Source: Corynebacterium dentalis (lineage in GTDB: Bacteria; Actinomycetota; Actinomycetes; Mycobacteriales; Mycobacteriaceae). From it: DNA of 64,000 bases. The stretch is taken from contig NZ_OCTS01000001.1 in NCBI RefSeq assembly GCF_900232865.1, positions 248,001-312,000 of the forward strand. The letters run 5' to 3'. The position numbers and the translations under genes are program-made. The notes below the pieces were generated by a model that saw only the letters and a program-made list of their open reading frames with translations, did not search any database and was not told the DNA's origin. The first letter of the stretch is position 1, and the number at the start of each line of letters is the position of its first letter. Positions 24,146 through 33,268 of this stretch are shown here, one piece after another.

Positions 24146-25540
24146 ATGTCTAAACCTTCGCTGCACAGTGTGTTCATGTTTGCCCTACTCGCTGGCTCCA
24201 TCATGACCCGCAACGGTGCCCCAGCTGCCACAGTCACCCACACATTGCTCGCGGTCGCGCGCACTTTTGGCAGACCAAATGCGTCCGCTACCGTCACGAT
24301 GGATCAGTTGACGATGTCTGAGATTAGCCCGGACGAGGACCGGTCTATTTCCATCAGCCACGCCGTGGGAACCGCCGGTTTCAATTTGTCGGCCATCCGC
24401 GCCGTGGAGTCCACCACCAAAGATGTCATCCGTGGGGATATTTCCCTAGCAACCGGCACACAGCGCCTAGAGGAAATTGAGTACACCCCTCTTGGCCATC
24501 ATGCTGTCATTCGCTTACTTGGTTGGGCGCTTATGTCCGCAGGATTCGCTATGTTGCTCGGCGCAGGATGGGTCAGCATGCTCTTGGCCGCGATAATCGC
24601 TTTCGTCATGGAAGGAATTTCGGGATATTTATCAGAACAAGAGATGCCGATTTTCTTCATCCATGTAGCCACGGGAGCTCTTACCACGGGGGCTGCACTC
24701 TTAATAGTGGAGTTCACCGCCGAGGCCAGTCCTGCAGTCGTTATCACAGCAGCATTGGTTGCTAAGCTCGCCGGTGGAGCGGCACTTGGCGCTGCTCAAG
24801 ATGTCCTCACCGGCTGGTATCTAACTGCAACGGCGCGCATCCTCGACGCGGCACTCGTCACCGCTGGTCTAGTGGTGGGTGTCATTGGAGCGTTGTCCTT
24901 CGCTGCCCGTTATGGCCTTAGCCTGGATCTTACCGAAGAGCCCGAGCAGGAAAGGGCACTACTCATCGTCGCAGTTTCCGCTATCCTAATCGCCAGTGGT
25001 TTCGCGTTGGGTAGCCACGCGCCTTGGTCCCGCGTGCCGGTGATCGCTGGGCTTGCGGTTGGTGCTGCTACGCTCTCTGAGGCTTTAACACGCGTAGGGC
25101 TGTCTACGGTGACCTCACTTGTCATCGCTGCAGCAGCCCTCGGCGCAGTTGCAGTGCTTGGCACCAGGTGGATCCAGTTGACTCCTACTGGTGCCCTGGG
25201 CGTGGCGCTCGCGCCGTTGCTTCCCGGCATGCAGATTTACCTTGGATTCGTTGACCTTTCGAACGATAAACCTGCTCTCCCCCGCTTCGGACTTGCTCTC
25301 TTGTTAGCCATGGCGCTCGGATCAGGCATTGTGCTGGGTCAATACATTGCCAGCCAAATTCTATGGAACGGCATGAAGGCGCGAAACTTCGGTGAACAGT
25401 ATCTGCATGGAGAAATTACTACTGACGCACGGCATCTCACTGCAGAATGGCTCAGCACCCCTCTGTTCAGACGACCCTTCTTGGTTGAGGAGTTCCAGCC
25501 TCAAGCAAAGGGGATGACCGACGATCGTAAAAAGGTTTAG
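24146..25540 (+). CDS. ThrE-type threonine/serine exporter family protein
   Basis: This 464-residue protein has a cytoplasmic N-terminal part (ATVTHTLLAVARTFGRP, DRSISISHAVGTAG, LEEIEYTP) typical of the ThrE N-terminal domain, followed by about ten membrane helices with ALLPGMQIYLG near residue 355. C. glutamicum ThrE exports threonine and serine; this is a homologue and could serve other small amino acids or peptides. A TAGACT -10 box (24134-24139) lies 6 nt before the ATG, so the mRNA is probably leaderless. It sits just outside the cluster of pseudogenes and is itself intact. Confidence 0.85.
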   Translation: MSKPSLHSVFMFALLAGSIMTRNGAPAATVTHTLLAVARTFGRPNASATVTMDQLTMSEISPDEDRSISISHAVGTAGFNLSAIRAVESTTKDVIRGDISLATGTQRLEEIEYTPLGHHAVIRLLGWALMSAGFAMLLGAGWVSMLLAAIIAFVMEGISGYLSEQEMPIFFIHVATGALTTGAALLIVEFTAEASPAVVITAALVAKLAGGAALGAAQDVLTGWYLTATARILDAALVTAGLVVGVIGALSFAARYGLSLDLTEEPEQERALLIVAVSAILIASGFALGSHAPWSRVPVIAGLAVGAATLSEALTRVGLSTVTSLVIAAAALGAVAVLGTRWIQLTPTGALGVALAPLLPGMQIYLGFVDLSNDKPALPRFGLALLLAMALGSGIVLGQYIASQILWNGMKARNFGEQYLHGEITTDARHLTAEWLSTPLFRRPFLVEEFQPQAKGMTDDRKKV

Positions 25541-25624
25541 CCACGCATACCAACCAGCAAGTCGAGGAAATGCCCACGCCATCATCCCAGTGCTATGGCT
25601 AGTTGAGCGTGTACCGTTGCTCCA

Positions 25625-26134
25625 GTGAGTGATACAGCTGCTGATGGACCGGAGCGCACCCCTGATGGACGCCACATCATCGTGAACGGAAGGAAATGGC
25701 GAGCAAGCGATCCGTCAATTCCGGACCAATTACGCTCCCAGCTAGTAGAAGAACTAATGACCGCACGACGATTGGTGAAGTCCCACGGAGATTCCGTGCG
25801 TTTCCGAGTTCAAGACGCGAAAATCGCTCTAGGCGAGCGCGGGGAACCATGGTGGGAAGCCACCGACGAAGGTCGACGAGAAAGGCTAGCTGCGACGATA
25901 CGAGTTCTATTACGACATCGGGATGCAGGCAACACAATCTGTCCTTCGGAGGCTGCCCGTGTGGTGGGAGGCGATCAATGGCGAGATCTCATGCCTATTA
26001 CCCGTGACGTAGCAGGGGAACTCGTGAGGACTGGTGAGGTGACGGTGCTGCAGAAAGGGGAGCCTGTTGACATCGATGCCGTTTCGGGTCCGATCAGAAT
26101 TGGGGCTGGGTTTCAGTTACGTGACCTCTCCTGA
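25625..26134 (+). CDS. DUF3253 protein
   Basis: This 169-residue protein has two parts: an N-terminal block RTPDGRHIIVNGRKWRASDP, IPDQLRSQLVEELMTARR seen in many proteobacterial and actinobacterial small proteins, and a C-terminal DUF3253 winged-helix-like domain (ICPSEAARVVGGDQW, VDIDAVSGPIRIG). Function is unknown; the winged-helix shape suggests nucleic-acid binding. It starts with GTG 25625, 7 nt after a TACCGT -10 box, so it is probably leaderless. Confidence 0.85.
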   Translation: MSDTAADGPERTPDGRHIIVNGRKWRASDPSIPDQLRSQLVEELMTARRLVKSHGDSVRFRVQDAKIALGERGEPWWEATDEGRRERLAATIRVLLRHRDAGNTICPSEAARVVGGDQWRDLMPITRDVAGELVRTGEVTVLQKGEPVDIDAVSGPIRIGAGFQLRDLS

Positions 26135-26508
26135 AGGCACCGTTCCACCCATGTCCACCGCTGCTTATCCCTCATCACCATCCGAGCCGGTCTGATGGAT
26201 TCCGACTGGAGCTAGCCCACCTCAATTGATAAAATTGCTCATAGCAAGTCAGTAATAAGTCGCTTCAGAATTTTCTCGCCATGCACCCATCTCGTTGTAG
26301 GGCTTCAACACTGGCGACGGGGCAGATTCTAACGAAACCGCCGCGTTGAAGACTGCTATGGATGGGAAGACCGCGCTACATGGGCGGTAACCCATGTCCT
26401 TCACGTCGTGCCCATAAAGCTAGGTGCAATCGGCTTTCACATAGGCATTAATCTGACTTCTTCCGAAAAACTTTCGCTGACGACTCCGGCCGAGTCTTCG
26501 GTGCGTCG

Positions 26509-26537
26509 CTAGACGTTAAATTTAAACTCCACGACGT
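26509..26537 (-). repeat. Diverged second copy of the ychF 3' end
   Basis: These 29 bp match 27745-27773, the last codons of ychF, at 25 positions and in the same orientation. Read leftward they encode VVEFKFNV followed by TAG, the YchF C-terminus, and three of the four differences are silent third-position changes. Similarity fades quickly upstream. Confidence 0.55.
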
Positions 26538-26834
26538 GTCGTTGCAAAGTCACCTTCTCATTCGAGAATAGCAGCTAAAAACCACCACACCCGGCTATGT
26601 GCGGCAAAGATAGAGTGCACACCAGGTAGCCTCAGCCCCCGCTCCTCGTGCAGCAGCGTCCTTTAGCAAGACATACATGGGATTCGCCCCACATACGGTT
26701 AATTCAGGCTTCCGATGTCGCCCAAGCGACCCGTTGAAACTTAACCGAACGGTCCGTGCGGAACGCTCGGCCGTAAATAGGATTGATGCCGCGCAAAGGC
26801 GGGCGCGAATGCATTAAACGTCCTGTCTGCTACT

Positions 26835-26843
26835 CCCCCCCCC
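26835..26843. repeat. Homopolymer of nine C upstream of DUF488
   Basis: C9 lies about 70 bp before the -10 box of the DUF488 gene, outside any credible gene. Such runs slip easily during replication; whether it affects promoter activity is unknown. Confidence 0.5.
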
Positions 26844-26926
26844 GTTCTACCGGTCCGACCACCTGCCGATGCGCGATACCTGGACGCCGATGTGGGTGTA
26901 CCCGCTTGGCGCGTAGCATTGACGAC

Positions 26927-27469
26927 ATGCGCATTTTCACCGTGGGCCACTCCAACCTCGAGTTCGAGGACTTCGCTGAAATGATCAAGGCTGCCGGTGT
27001 GGCATCCATCGTGGATGTGCGCAAGCTGCCCGGGTCCAGGAAGTACCCGTGGTTCAACGGCGACCACCTTGCCGAACACCTTCCCACATGTGGCATCACT
27101 TACGGCAGAAGCGAGGGCCTCACCGGGCGGCGCAACGTGTCCCACTCGGTGCCGTTTGAGGTTAACGGCAACTGGCGTAACCGCAGTTTCCACAATTACG
27201 CCGACTATGCGCTGGGTGGGGAGTTCTCGGACGCGCTCTCGCAGCTACGGGCGAACGCCGCCGAAACCCCCACCGCGATCATGTGCTCCGAGGCAGTGTG
27301 GTGGCGGTGCCACCGGCGTATCATCGCCGACCACCTCATCGCCCACGGTGACGAGGTAGGCCACATTATGGGCCTGGGTGCAGCCGGGGCGAAGGTGAGC
27401 GAGGCCACGCTCAACGACGGCGCAGTCATCGGCAACGATCTTCTCGTGCGCTACCCCGAGCGGGGCTAG
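26927..27469 (+). CDS. DUF488 protein with C-x(8)-CHRR motif
   Basis: This 180-residue protein begins MRIFTVGHSNLEFEDFAEMI, the standard DUF488 opening, continues with VDVRKLPGSRKYPWFN, and contains CSEAVWWRCHRR near residue 122, the conserved cysteine/arginine-rich motif. It differs from the YeaO-type DUF488 at 6936-7355. Function is unknown. The open frame extends 144 nt upstream, but ATG 26927 matches the family start and lies 7 nt after a TAGCAT -10 box (26914-26919), so the gene is probably leaderless. Confidence 0.87.
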   Translation: MRIFTVGHSNLEFEDFAEMIKAAGVASIVDVRKLPGSRKYPWFNGDHLAEHLPTCGITYGRSEGLTGRRNVSHSVPFEVNGNWRNRSFHNYADYALGGEFSDALSQLRANAAETPTAIMCSEAVWWRCHRRIIADHLIAHGDEVGHIMGLGAAGAKVSEATLNDGAVIGNDLLVRYPERG

Positions 27470-27640
27470 CGCGTACACCAGAGGCCCGGGGTGCGGAATC
27501 TCGGACTACGCCTCAGTCAGCCACGGCATCCGCCTCGGTCTGACCTCAGGCGCGACCTACGCCTTGTATTCATGGAGCGCCCGCCCCTTATGAGCAGCAG
27601 CATCGGAGGCACACCAGCGAATAGCACGCTCAAACGAGCT

Positions 27641-27673
27641 TTAGGTTAGGAAATCTGAACCGCTTAGCCTAAG
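27641..27673. promoter_or_regulatory. Two weak DtxR-box-like sequences
   Basis: TTAGGTTAGGAAATCTGAA at 27641-27659 agrees with the DtxR/IdeR consensus at 13 of 19 positions, and CTTAGCCTAAG at 27663-27673 contains its central palindrome. They lie between the stops of the convergent DUF488 and ychF genes, where no promoter is expected, so they may be relics or chance. Confidence 0.2.
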
Positions 27674-27744
27674 AAGACCACCGGTAGCCCCGGTAGTGCC
27701 CCAAAGCGTCGAATCGAAAAACGTGCTACCGACTTGCAACGGAC

Positions 27745-28830
27745 CTAGACGTTGAACTTGAACTCCACCACGTCACCATCGTGCATGACGTAGTCCTTGC
27801 CCTCCTGGCGCACCTTGCCGTGGGACTTAGCCTCAGCCATGGAGCCAAGCTCGTCCAAGTCATCGAAGGTCACAATCTCGGCCTTAATGAAGCCGCGCTC
27901 GAAGTCGGTGTGGATCACGCCCGCGGCCTGTGGAGCTGTGGAACCCTTGCGGATCGTCCACGCGCGGGACTCCTTCGGACCAGCGGTCAGGTAAGTCTGC
28001 AGCCCCAGCGTGTCAAAGCCAGCGCGCGCAAGCGTCTGCAAGCCCGGCTCATCCTGGCCCACGGAAGCCAACAGCTCGGCGGCCTCGTCGTCATCCAGCT
28101 CAAGCAGCTCGGATTCAGTAGCAGCATCCAAGAACACACAGTCGGCAGGTGCCACCAAGTCGCGCAGCTCCTGCTGCTTTGCCTCGTCCGTCAGCACCGA
28201 CTCATCAGAGTTAAAGACATAAAGAAATGGCTTGGCCGTCATCAGGTGCAGCTCCCGCACCGATGCCAAGTCGATCTCACCCTTCGCAGCAGCGGAGGAC
28301 AAAGTGCGTCCGTCATCCAAGATCTCCTGAGCCTTTTTGGCTCCCTCGACCTGCTCGGTCAGCTCCTTATTCTTCCGCGCTTCCTTCTCTAGACGAGGCA
28401 CTGCCTTCTCAATCGTCTGCAGGTCAGCCAGGATCAGCTCCGTCTCAATGACGGAAATGTCTGCACTAGGATCAACCCGGCCGTCGACGTGGATGACGTT
28501 GTCGTCGGAAAAGGCACGAACAACCTGGCAAATCGCATCGGCTTCGCGAATGTTGGCGAGGAACGCATTGCCCATGCCCTCGCCATCGGCCGCCCCCTTC
28601 ACGATGCCGGCGATGTCCACAAAGGACACAGTCGCAGGCAAGATACGTTCCGAACCGAAGATCTCGGCCAACCGGTTCAAACGAGCATCCGGCAGCTCCA
28701 CCAAGCCCACATTCGGCTCGATGGTGGCGAACGGGTAGTTCGCAGCCAATACGTCGCTGCGAGTCAGGGCGTTAAACAGGGTGGACTTGCCCACGTTTGG
28801 CAGTCCGACAATTCCGAGAGTAAGAGTCAC
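27745..28830 (-). CDS. ychF: YchF/OLA1-family ribosome-binding ATPase
   Basis: This 361-residue protein has the Obg-like P-loop GLPNVGKST near residue 9, NYPFATIEPNVG, DIAGIVKGAADGEG, and FNSDES in place of the G4 NKxD, the change that makes YchF bind ATP. The TGS domain closes the protein, ending GDVVEFKFNV. It acts on ribosomes and stress regulation in the cytoplasm. The start is GTG 28830: a TAGGAT -10 box lies 7 nt upstream, and the longer open frame adds only unrelated residues. It is adjacent to the DUF6542-ispH-xseAB block, as in mycobacteria. Confidence 0.95.
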   Translation of the reverse strand: MTLTLGIVGLPNVGKSTLFNALTRSDVLAANYPFATIEPNVGLVELPDARLNRLAEIFGSERILPATVSFVDIAGIVKGAADGEGMGNAFLANIREADAICQVVRAFSDDNVIHVDGRVDPSADISVIETELILADLQTIEKAVPRLEKEARKNKELTEQVEGAKKAQEILDDGRTLSSAAAKGEIDLASVRELHLMTAKPFLYVFNSDESVLTDEAKQQELRDLVAPADCVFLDAATESELLELDDDEAAELLASVGQDEPGLQTLARAGFDTLGLQTYLTAGPKESRAWTIRKGSTAPQAAGVIHTDFERGFIKAEIVTFDDLDELGSMAEAKSHGKVRQEGKDYVMHDGDVVEFKFNV

Positions 28831-29072
28831 GAGGGCTATCCTATCGCGTCTGCCACCTCCACCAAACGCCAGCACCCCACCTCCAGCTCACCGCCCCCGC
28901 AACAGGCGCACCCACGTTTTTCCCAAGGAATTATCAGGAAAAATTACGCCCGAGGGCTCCAAGCCAGATATATTCATCTTCAACATCTTCGATGTGACCT
29001 AGCTCAAAGTATGTGAAGTTGGGCGAACATCTTCACCAGAGCCAGCGCCTACAAGTAAGAAAGAGCATGAGT

Positions 29073-30695
29073 ATGGCTGAAGCCACCGCAAAGTCTCCCG
29101 CAAAGAGAGACACTTTTGACTCGCGCCTCGTGTTTCTCATGGCCGCCATCGGTTCTGCCGTCGGCCTCGGAAACATCTGGCGCTTCCCCTACGTCGCCTA
29201 CGAAAACGGCGGCGGCGCCTTCCTGATCCCCTACCTGGTCGCACTGCTGACCGCGGGTATCCCCATCCTGTGGTTCGATTTCACCATCGGCCACCGCTGG
29301 CGCGCTTCCGCTCCCCTGGCGTTCCGCCGCCTCTCCGGAAACGGCGAGGTCATCGGCTGGTTCAAGGTGGGCGTGAGCTTCTTCATCGCCGTCTACTACG
29401 CCGCGATCGTGGCCTGGGCCGCGATCTACACCGTCAAGGCCTTCACCAAGGCATGGGGCGATGACCCAGAGACCCACCTGTTCAATGACTTCCTGCAGAT
29501 GGACGGCACCTCCACCTTTTCCGGTAACTACGTGCTGCCCATTCTGTTCATGATGATCGGCGTGTGGCTGTTCTCCATCGTGGTCCTGGCCCTGGATGTC
29601 AACAGCGGCATCGGCAAGCTGACCGTGGTGTTCGTGCCTGTCCTGGTGGTTCTCTTCACCGTCCTGGTGGTCCGTTCCCTGTTCTTGGAAGGTTCGACGG
29701 AAGGCTTGAACGCTTTCTTCACTCCTAACTGGGAAGCGCTGAAGGACTCCAGCGTATGGATCGCCGCGTATGGGCAGATCTTCTTCTCTTTGTCCGTGGG
29801 CTTCGGCATCATGATCACTTACGCGTCCTACCTCAAGCCACGTACGAACCTGGCCAACACCGGCCTGGTGACCGCTTTTGCTAACTCCTCCTTCGAGGTG
29901 CTGGCTGGCATCGGCGTGTTTGCCACGCTGGGCTACATGGCACACGCTGCGGGCGTGGGCGTGGATGAGGTCGCTACCAGCGGCATCGGCCTGGCCTTCG
30001 TGGCCTTCCCGACGATCATTAACAACATGCCGTTCGGCGAAGTCTTCGGCGTGCTGTTCTTCCTCACCTTATTCTTGGCTGGCGTGACTTCCCTGATTTC
30101 CATCATGGAAGTGGTCTTCTCCGCTATTAACGATAAGCTTGGATGGGGTCGTGCCAAGACCGCGATCATCATCGGTTCGATCATGGGTATCCTGTCCACC
30201 GTGCTTTTCGCTTCCACCTCCGGCCTGGTCGCCCTGGACATCATGGATAAGTGGACCAACAACTTGGGCATCGTGTTCTGTGCCGTGGTTGCCCTGGTGA
30301 CAGTGGGTTGGATTACTGGTCGACGCAACGAAGTCACCCAACACCTCAATGCTGTGTCTTCGGTGCGCGTGGGCGGGCTATACCAACTGTGCGCATTCAT
30401 CGCTACTCCCCTGATCCTGATCTACTTCCTCTACGAGGAGGTTTCCACGCTGCTGACTGAGGGCTACGGAGATTACGCAACCTCTCAGCTGGGCATCTAC
30501 GGCTGGGCCGTGGTGGCGTTCATTATCGTCAATGCCGTGGTGTGGACGTTCATCCCGTTCAAGAACCAGACCGTTCTGACTGGCGTTCCAGGTTCTGATT
30601 ACGGTGTGCCTTCCAAGGGTCGCCCAAAGGGTGAGCCGAACCCACTTGCTCAGGCAACCGCCACTGAGTCCACCCCAGCTAGCGAAAGGATTTAA
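29073..30695 (+). CDS. metP: Methionine/alanine importer, NSS family large subunit
   Basis: This 540-residue protein has the neurotransmitter:sodium symporter opening DSRLVFLMAAIGSAVGLGNI-WRFP, with the sodium-binding and substrate-binding unwound helix 1, and 12 membrane helices. It is followed 5 nt later by the tiny MetS subunit, the arrangement of the C. glutamicum MetPS sodium-coupled methionine/alanine importer. Two ATGs six bases apart (29067, 29073) compete; 29073 is better spaced from the weak AGAAAGAG site. A longer frame from GTG 29013 is unlikely. Confidence 0.92.
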   Translation: MAEATAKSPAKRDTFDSRLVFLMAAIGSAVGLGNIWRFPYVAYENGGGAFLIPYLVALLTAGIPILWFDFTIGHRWRASAPLAFRRLSGNGEVIGWFKVGVSFFIAVYYAAIVAWAAIYTVKAFTKAWGDDPETHLFNDFLQMDGTSTFSGNYVLPILFMMIGVWLFSIVVLALDVNSGIGKLTVVFVPVLVVLFTVLVVRSLFLEGSTEGLNAFFTPNWEALKDSSVWIAAYGQIFFSLSVGFGIMITYASYLKPRTNLANTGLVTAFANSSFEVLAGIGVFATLGYMAHAAGVGVDEVATSGIGLAFVAFPTIINNMPFGEVFGVLFFLTLFLAGVTSLISIMEVVFSAINDKLGWGRAKTAIIIGSIMGILSTVLFASTSGLVALDIMDKWTNNLGIVFCAVVALVTVGWITGRRNEVTQHLNAVSSVRVGGLYQLCAFIATPLILIYFLYEEVSTLLTEGYGDYATSQLGIYGWAVVAFIIVNAVVWTFIPFKNQTVLTGVPGSDYGVPSKGRPKGEPNPLAQATATESTPASERI

Positions 30696-30700
30696 CCAGT

Positions 30701-30865
30701 ATGTCTGCAACTGCAATCGTGCTCATGGTTCTGTTCATTCTCATCATTTGGGGCGGCTTGGTGGCCTCCGTCGTGATGCTCAATAGCACCAATGACGACA
30801 TCTCCGGCGAACTTGGTGATGCACCTGGTACTGATGATCGCGCTCTGACAGCGTCGAATCGTTAA
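30701..30865 (+). CDS. metS: MetS-type small subunit of the NSS importer
   Basis: This 54-residue protein consists of one membrane helix (IVLMVLFILIIWGGLVASVV) and a short acidic tail ending ASNR. It matches the MetS family (methionine/alanine importer small subunit), which in C. glutamicum is required with MetP for uptake. AAAGGA lies 10 nt before the ATG, and only 5 nt separate it from metP, so both come from one transcript. Confidence 0.9.
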   Translation: MSATAIVLMVLFILIIWGGLVASVVMLNSTNDDISGELGDAPGTDDRALTASNR

Positions 30866-30908
30866 GTATTTCTTTCCCACTTCCCAGTCATAGTGCACAA
30901 TAGGGAGA

Positions 30909-32492
30909 ATGAGCCCTAACAAGCGTGATGATGAGCCACGCTCTGAGCACAATGGCCGGGATTTTGCTGACTTCCTCGCAGGATCAGAGCGACTAGATCC
31001 CGAGGCAACGCTGCCTCTTCCAGAGTCCCCGGATAGCACCGCCCTCGGCGGCGATCCGTCCGAGCCTCCCACCGTCCCTACTGGGGTAGATGGCGATGGC
31101 TCCGATGACCGCTCCGATGCCGAGCATAGTCTTCCCGTGGATGATTCCGCCGAAGGCAAAGCCGTCAAGGCCCACGATCTGGATCCGGACGATGAATCCT
31201 TGCAAAAGGAACTGAGAGAGAACGAAGGCCTGCGCCCTGAGGTTCGCGACCGCGCGGAGGTCATCGGCACCTCCGTCCGCTGGTTCGCCGGCTGGTGCTT
31301 GCGCTTCCTCATCATGGTGGCCGCGGGCTACGTTCTGTCTAACGTCATCGGCAAGCTGTGGGCAGGCATCCTGCCTATCCTGCTGTCGCTGATCGTGTGT
31401 ACGGTGCTATGGCCAGTGGTAAGCACGCTGCGCAAGTTCCACATCCCGAATGCCCTCGCGGTGCTACTAACCATCGTGGGATTCTTCGCCGTCATCGGTG
31501 GCGTGTTCTGGATGATCGCCCCTTCTGCGGTCTCCCAGACGAGTGATCTGGTGGACAAGGCCAACCATGGTTTGACCACCATCCAGGACTGGATCTCCGG
31601 ACCTCCGTTGAACCTCGAGGCCACGCAGCTCAATGACGCGCTGGATAAGGGCACGGCTTGGCTGCAAGAGCGCTCTGGCACTATCGCCACTCAGGTCGCC
31701 GCTGGTGCCTCCGCTACGTTGTCCGCTCTGGTGACCTTGCTGATCGTGCTGGTGCTGACCTTCTTCTTCCTGAAGGACGGCGAGCACTTCCTGCCAATGG
31801 TGCGCCGAGTGACCGGTCGCCGCGTGGGCTGGCACCTCACCGAGGTCCTGACCCGCATGTGGAACACCCTGGGCGGATTCATCCGCACCCAGGCGCTGGT
31901 GAGCTTCATTGATGCGTTCTTCATTGGCATCGGCCTGGTGATCCTGGGCGTTCCACTGGCAGGCTTCTTGGCCGTGATCACCTTCTTCGCCGGCTTCATC
32001 CCGATGATCGGTGCGTTCACCGCTGGTGCGCTGAGCGTGTTGGTTGCGCTGGTGGCCAATGATTTCACCACCGCCGTAATCGTGCTGGTGATCATCATCG
32101 CAGTGCAGCAGCTGGAGGGCAACATCCTGCAGCCGGTGCTGCAGTCCCGCGCGATGAACGTTCACCCCGTCATCATCCTGCTGGCCATCACCATCGGTTC
32201 CACCCTGTTCAGCATCATCGGCGCTTTCCTGGCTGTGCCTGTCGCGGCCATGGTCATGGTGGCCTTCCGCTACATGGGCGACCTCACGGATTTGGCCACG
32301 GGAGAAAAGACCTCGTCGGAGATCAAGTTCTCCACCACCGCAGGTGCGCTCACCGGCGCACAGAGCGAGGAAGCTGCTAAGCGTCACTTCGCCAAGTCCG
32401 AGCACAAGCGTTCCATGGCAGAGAAGCTGAATATCACGTCTCTTCTCAATCCACTGCGGGGCAATGACAAATCTGCGAAAAATGAGAAGTAA
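30909..32492 (+). CDS. AI-2E family (PerM-type) membrane transporter
   Basis: This 527-residue protein has an acidic, disordered cytoplasmic N-terminus of about 125 residues, then about eight membrane helices of the AI-2E/YdiK family: LTFFFLKDGEHFLP near residue 285, ITFFAGFIPMIGAF near 360, and QQLEGNILQPVLQSRAMNVHP near 400. The C-terminal 60 residues are charged. Transport of autoinducer-2 is only the family label; many members act in other export or salt tolerance. The corresponding mycobacterial gene (Rv1101c type) lies in the same neighbourhood. Confidence 0.88.
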   Translation: MSPNKRDDEPRSEHNGRDFADFLAGSERLDPEATLPLPESPDSTALGGDPSEPPTVPTGVDGDGSDDRSDAEHSLPVDDSAEGKAVKAHDLDPDDESLQKELRENEGLRPEVRDRAEVIGTSVRWFAGWCLRFLIMVAAGYVLSNVIGKLWAGILPILLSLIVCTVLWPVVSTLRKFHIPNALAVLLTIVGFFAVIGGVFWMIAPSAVSQTSDLVDKANHGLTTIQDWISGPPLNLEATQLNDALDKGTAWLQERSGTIATQVAAGASATLSALVTLLIVLVLTFFFLKDGEHFLPMVRRVTGRRVGWHLTEVLTRMWNTLGGFIRTQALVSFIDAFFIGIGLVILGVPLAGFLAVITFFAGFIPMIGAFTAGALSVLVALVANDFTTAVIVLVIIIAVQQLEGNILQPVLQSRAMNVHPVIILLAITIGSTLFSIIGAFLAVPVAAMVMVAFRYMGDLTDLATGEKTSSEIKFSTTAGALTGAQSEEAAKRHFAKSEHKRSMAEKLNITSLLNPLRGNDKSAKNEK

Positions 32493-32503
32493 TATTCCTA
32501 CCT

Positions 32504-33265
32504 GTGTCTGAATCCAATCAAAATCGATCTGGCGCGAAGTCCCGCCACTCCGCGCCGTCTGATCGCCCGTTCTTTCCGGTATGGGCTCCCCTACTGGTGA
32601 TGATTGCTGTCGCAATCACCGGATTGGTTTTTGCGTTTGAGAAGGACGCAGCCCCGCTGTCTTTCTTTGTTCTCTTCGCTATCGCCTGCGTGGTCTGCAC
32701 CTTGTTGGTGGAGCCGCGTGGGCTGTTTCTCAGTGTGGTCACGCAGCCGATTTACTACGTGATCGGCACCATGCTCATCGGCTGGATTGCTGCTCCCGCA
32801 AACAGCGTCGGTGGGAAGAAGACCATGTTGTTGACCACGGCGTATCCTGCCGTGGAGCACTTTTTGTGGCTGGCCGTGCCGTTCGTTATTGCGATCATCA
32901 TTGCGGTGGTGCGGTTCCGTCGTTTTAAGGCCGACGCCACCCGTGCCGCCTTTGCTGATGCCGAAGCCCGGCAGCGTCGCCGTGCTGCGGACGAGTCCAA
33001 TCGCTCGAGCTACACCACCGTTCGCTCGCGCACCACACGCACTGAGCCCCGAGAACCCCGCACCACAGAGGTGCCTCACACCCACACTGTCGATGAGCTG
33101 ATGCGCCGCGCAGAAGAAAGGCGCGCCGCCCGTTCGGAATCTATGCAGACCGAAAACGGCGCGAGGAGGACGGAAACTGAGCTGCCCCGCCCAGCTCGCC
33201 GATACCAGGCGTCGAACAAAAAGCCCTTCGAGGACTCAGAGTTCCGCTTCGACGACGAGCGCTAG
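32504..33265 (+). CDS. DUF6542 membrane protein
   Basis: This 253-residue protein has four membrane helices between residues about 25 and 140 (WAPLLVMIAVAITGLVFAF, PIYYVIGTMLIGWI) and a long basic/acidic cytoplasmic C-terminus rich in Arg and Glu. It matches the DUF6542 family conserved beside ispH in Corynebacteriales (Rv1111c). GTG 32504 starts it 11 nt after the AI-2E-type gene, suggesting co-transcription. Role unknown; the stop lies 3 nt from the convergent ispH stop. Confidence 0.82.
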   Translation: MSESNQNRSGAKSRHSAPSDRPFFPVWAPLLVMIAVAITGLVFAFEKDAAPLSFFVLFAIACVVCTLLVEPRGLFLSVVTQPIYYVIGTMLIGWIAAPANSVGGKKTMLLTTAYPAVEHFLWLAVPFVIAIIIAVVRFRRFKADATRAAFADAEARQRRRAADESNRSSYTTVRSRTTRTEPREPRTTEVPHTHTVDELMRRAEERRAARSESMQTENGARRTETELPRPARRYQASNKKPFEDSEFRFDDER

Positions 33266-33268
33266 AAC

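Larger units (their letters stand above)
26135..26926. other. Gene-free stretch between DUF3253 and DUF488
   Basis: About 790 bp with no convincing open frame on either strand. It holds two recognisable items: a diverged copy of the ychF 3' end at 26509-26537 and a run of nine C at 26835-26843. The composition is patchier than its surroundings. It is probably eroded coding DNA or insertion debris, but no parent gene other than ychF could be identified. Confidence 0.6.

Noticed and set aside
27641..27673. DtxR-like boxes as a real regulatory site
   Set aside because: They score only 13/19 and 11/19 and lie between two gene ends; kept as a low-confidence feature and not used in interpretation.
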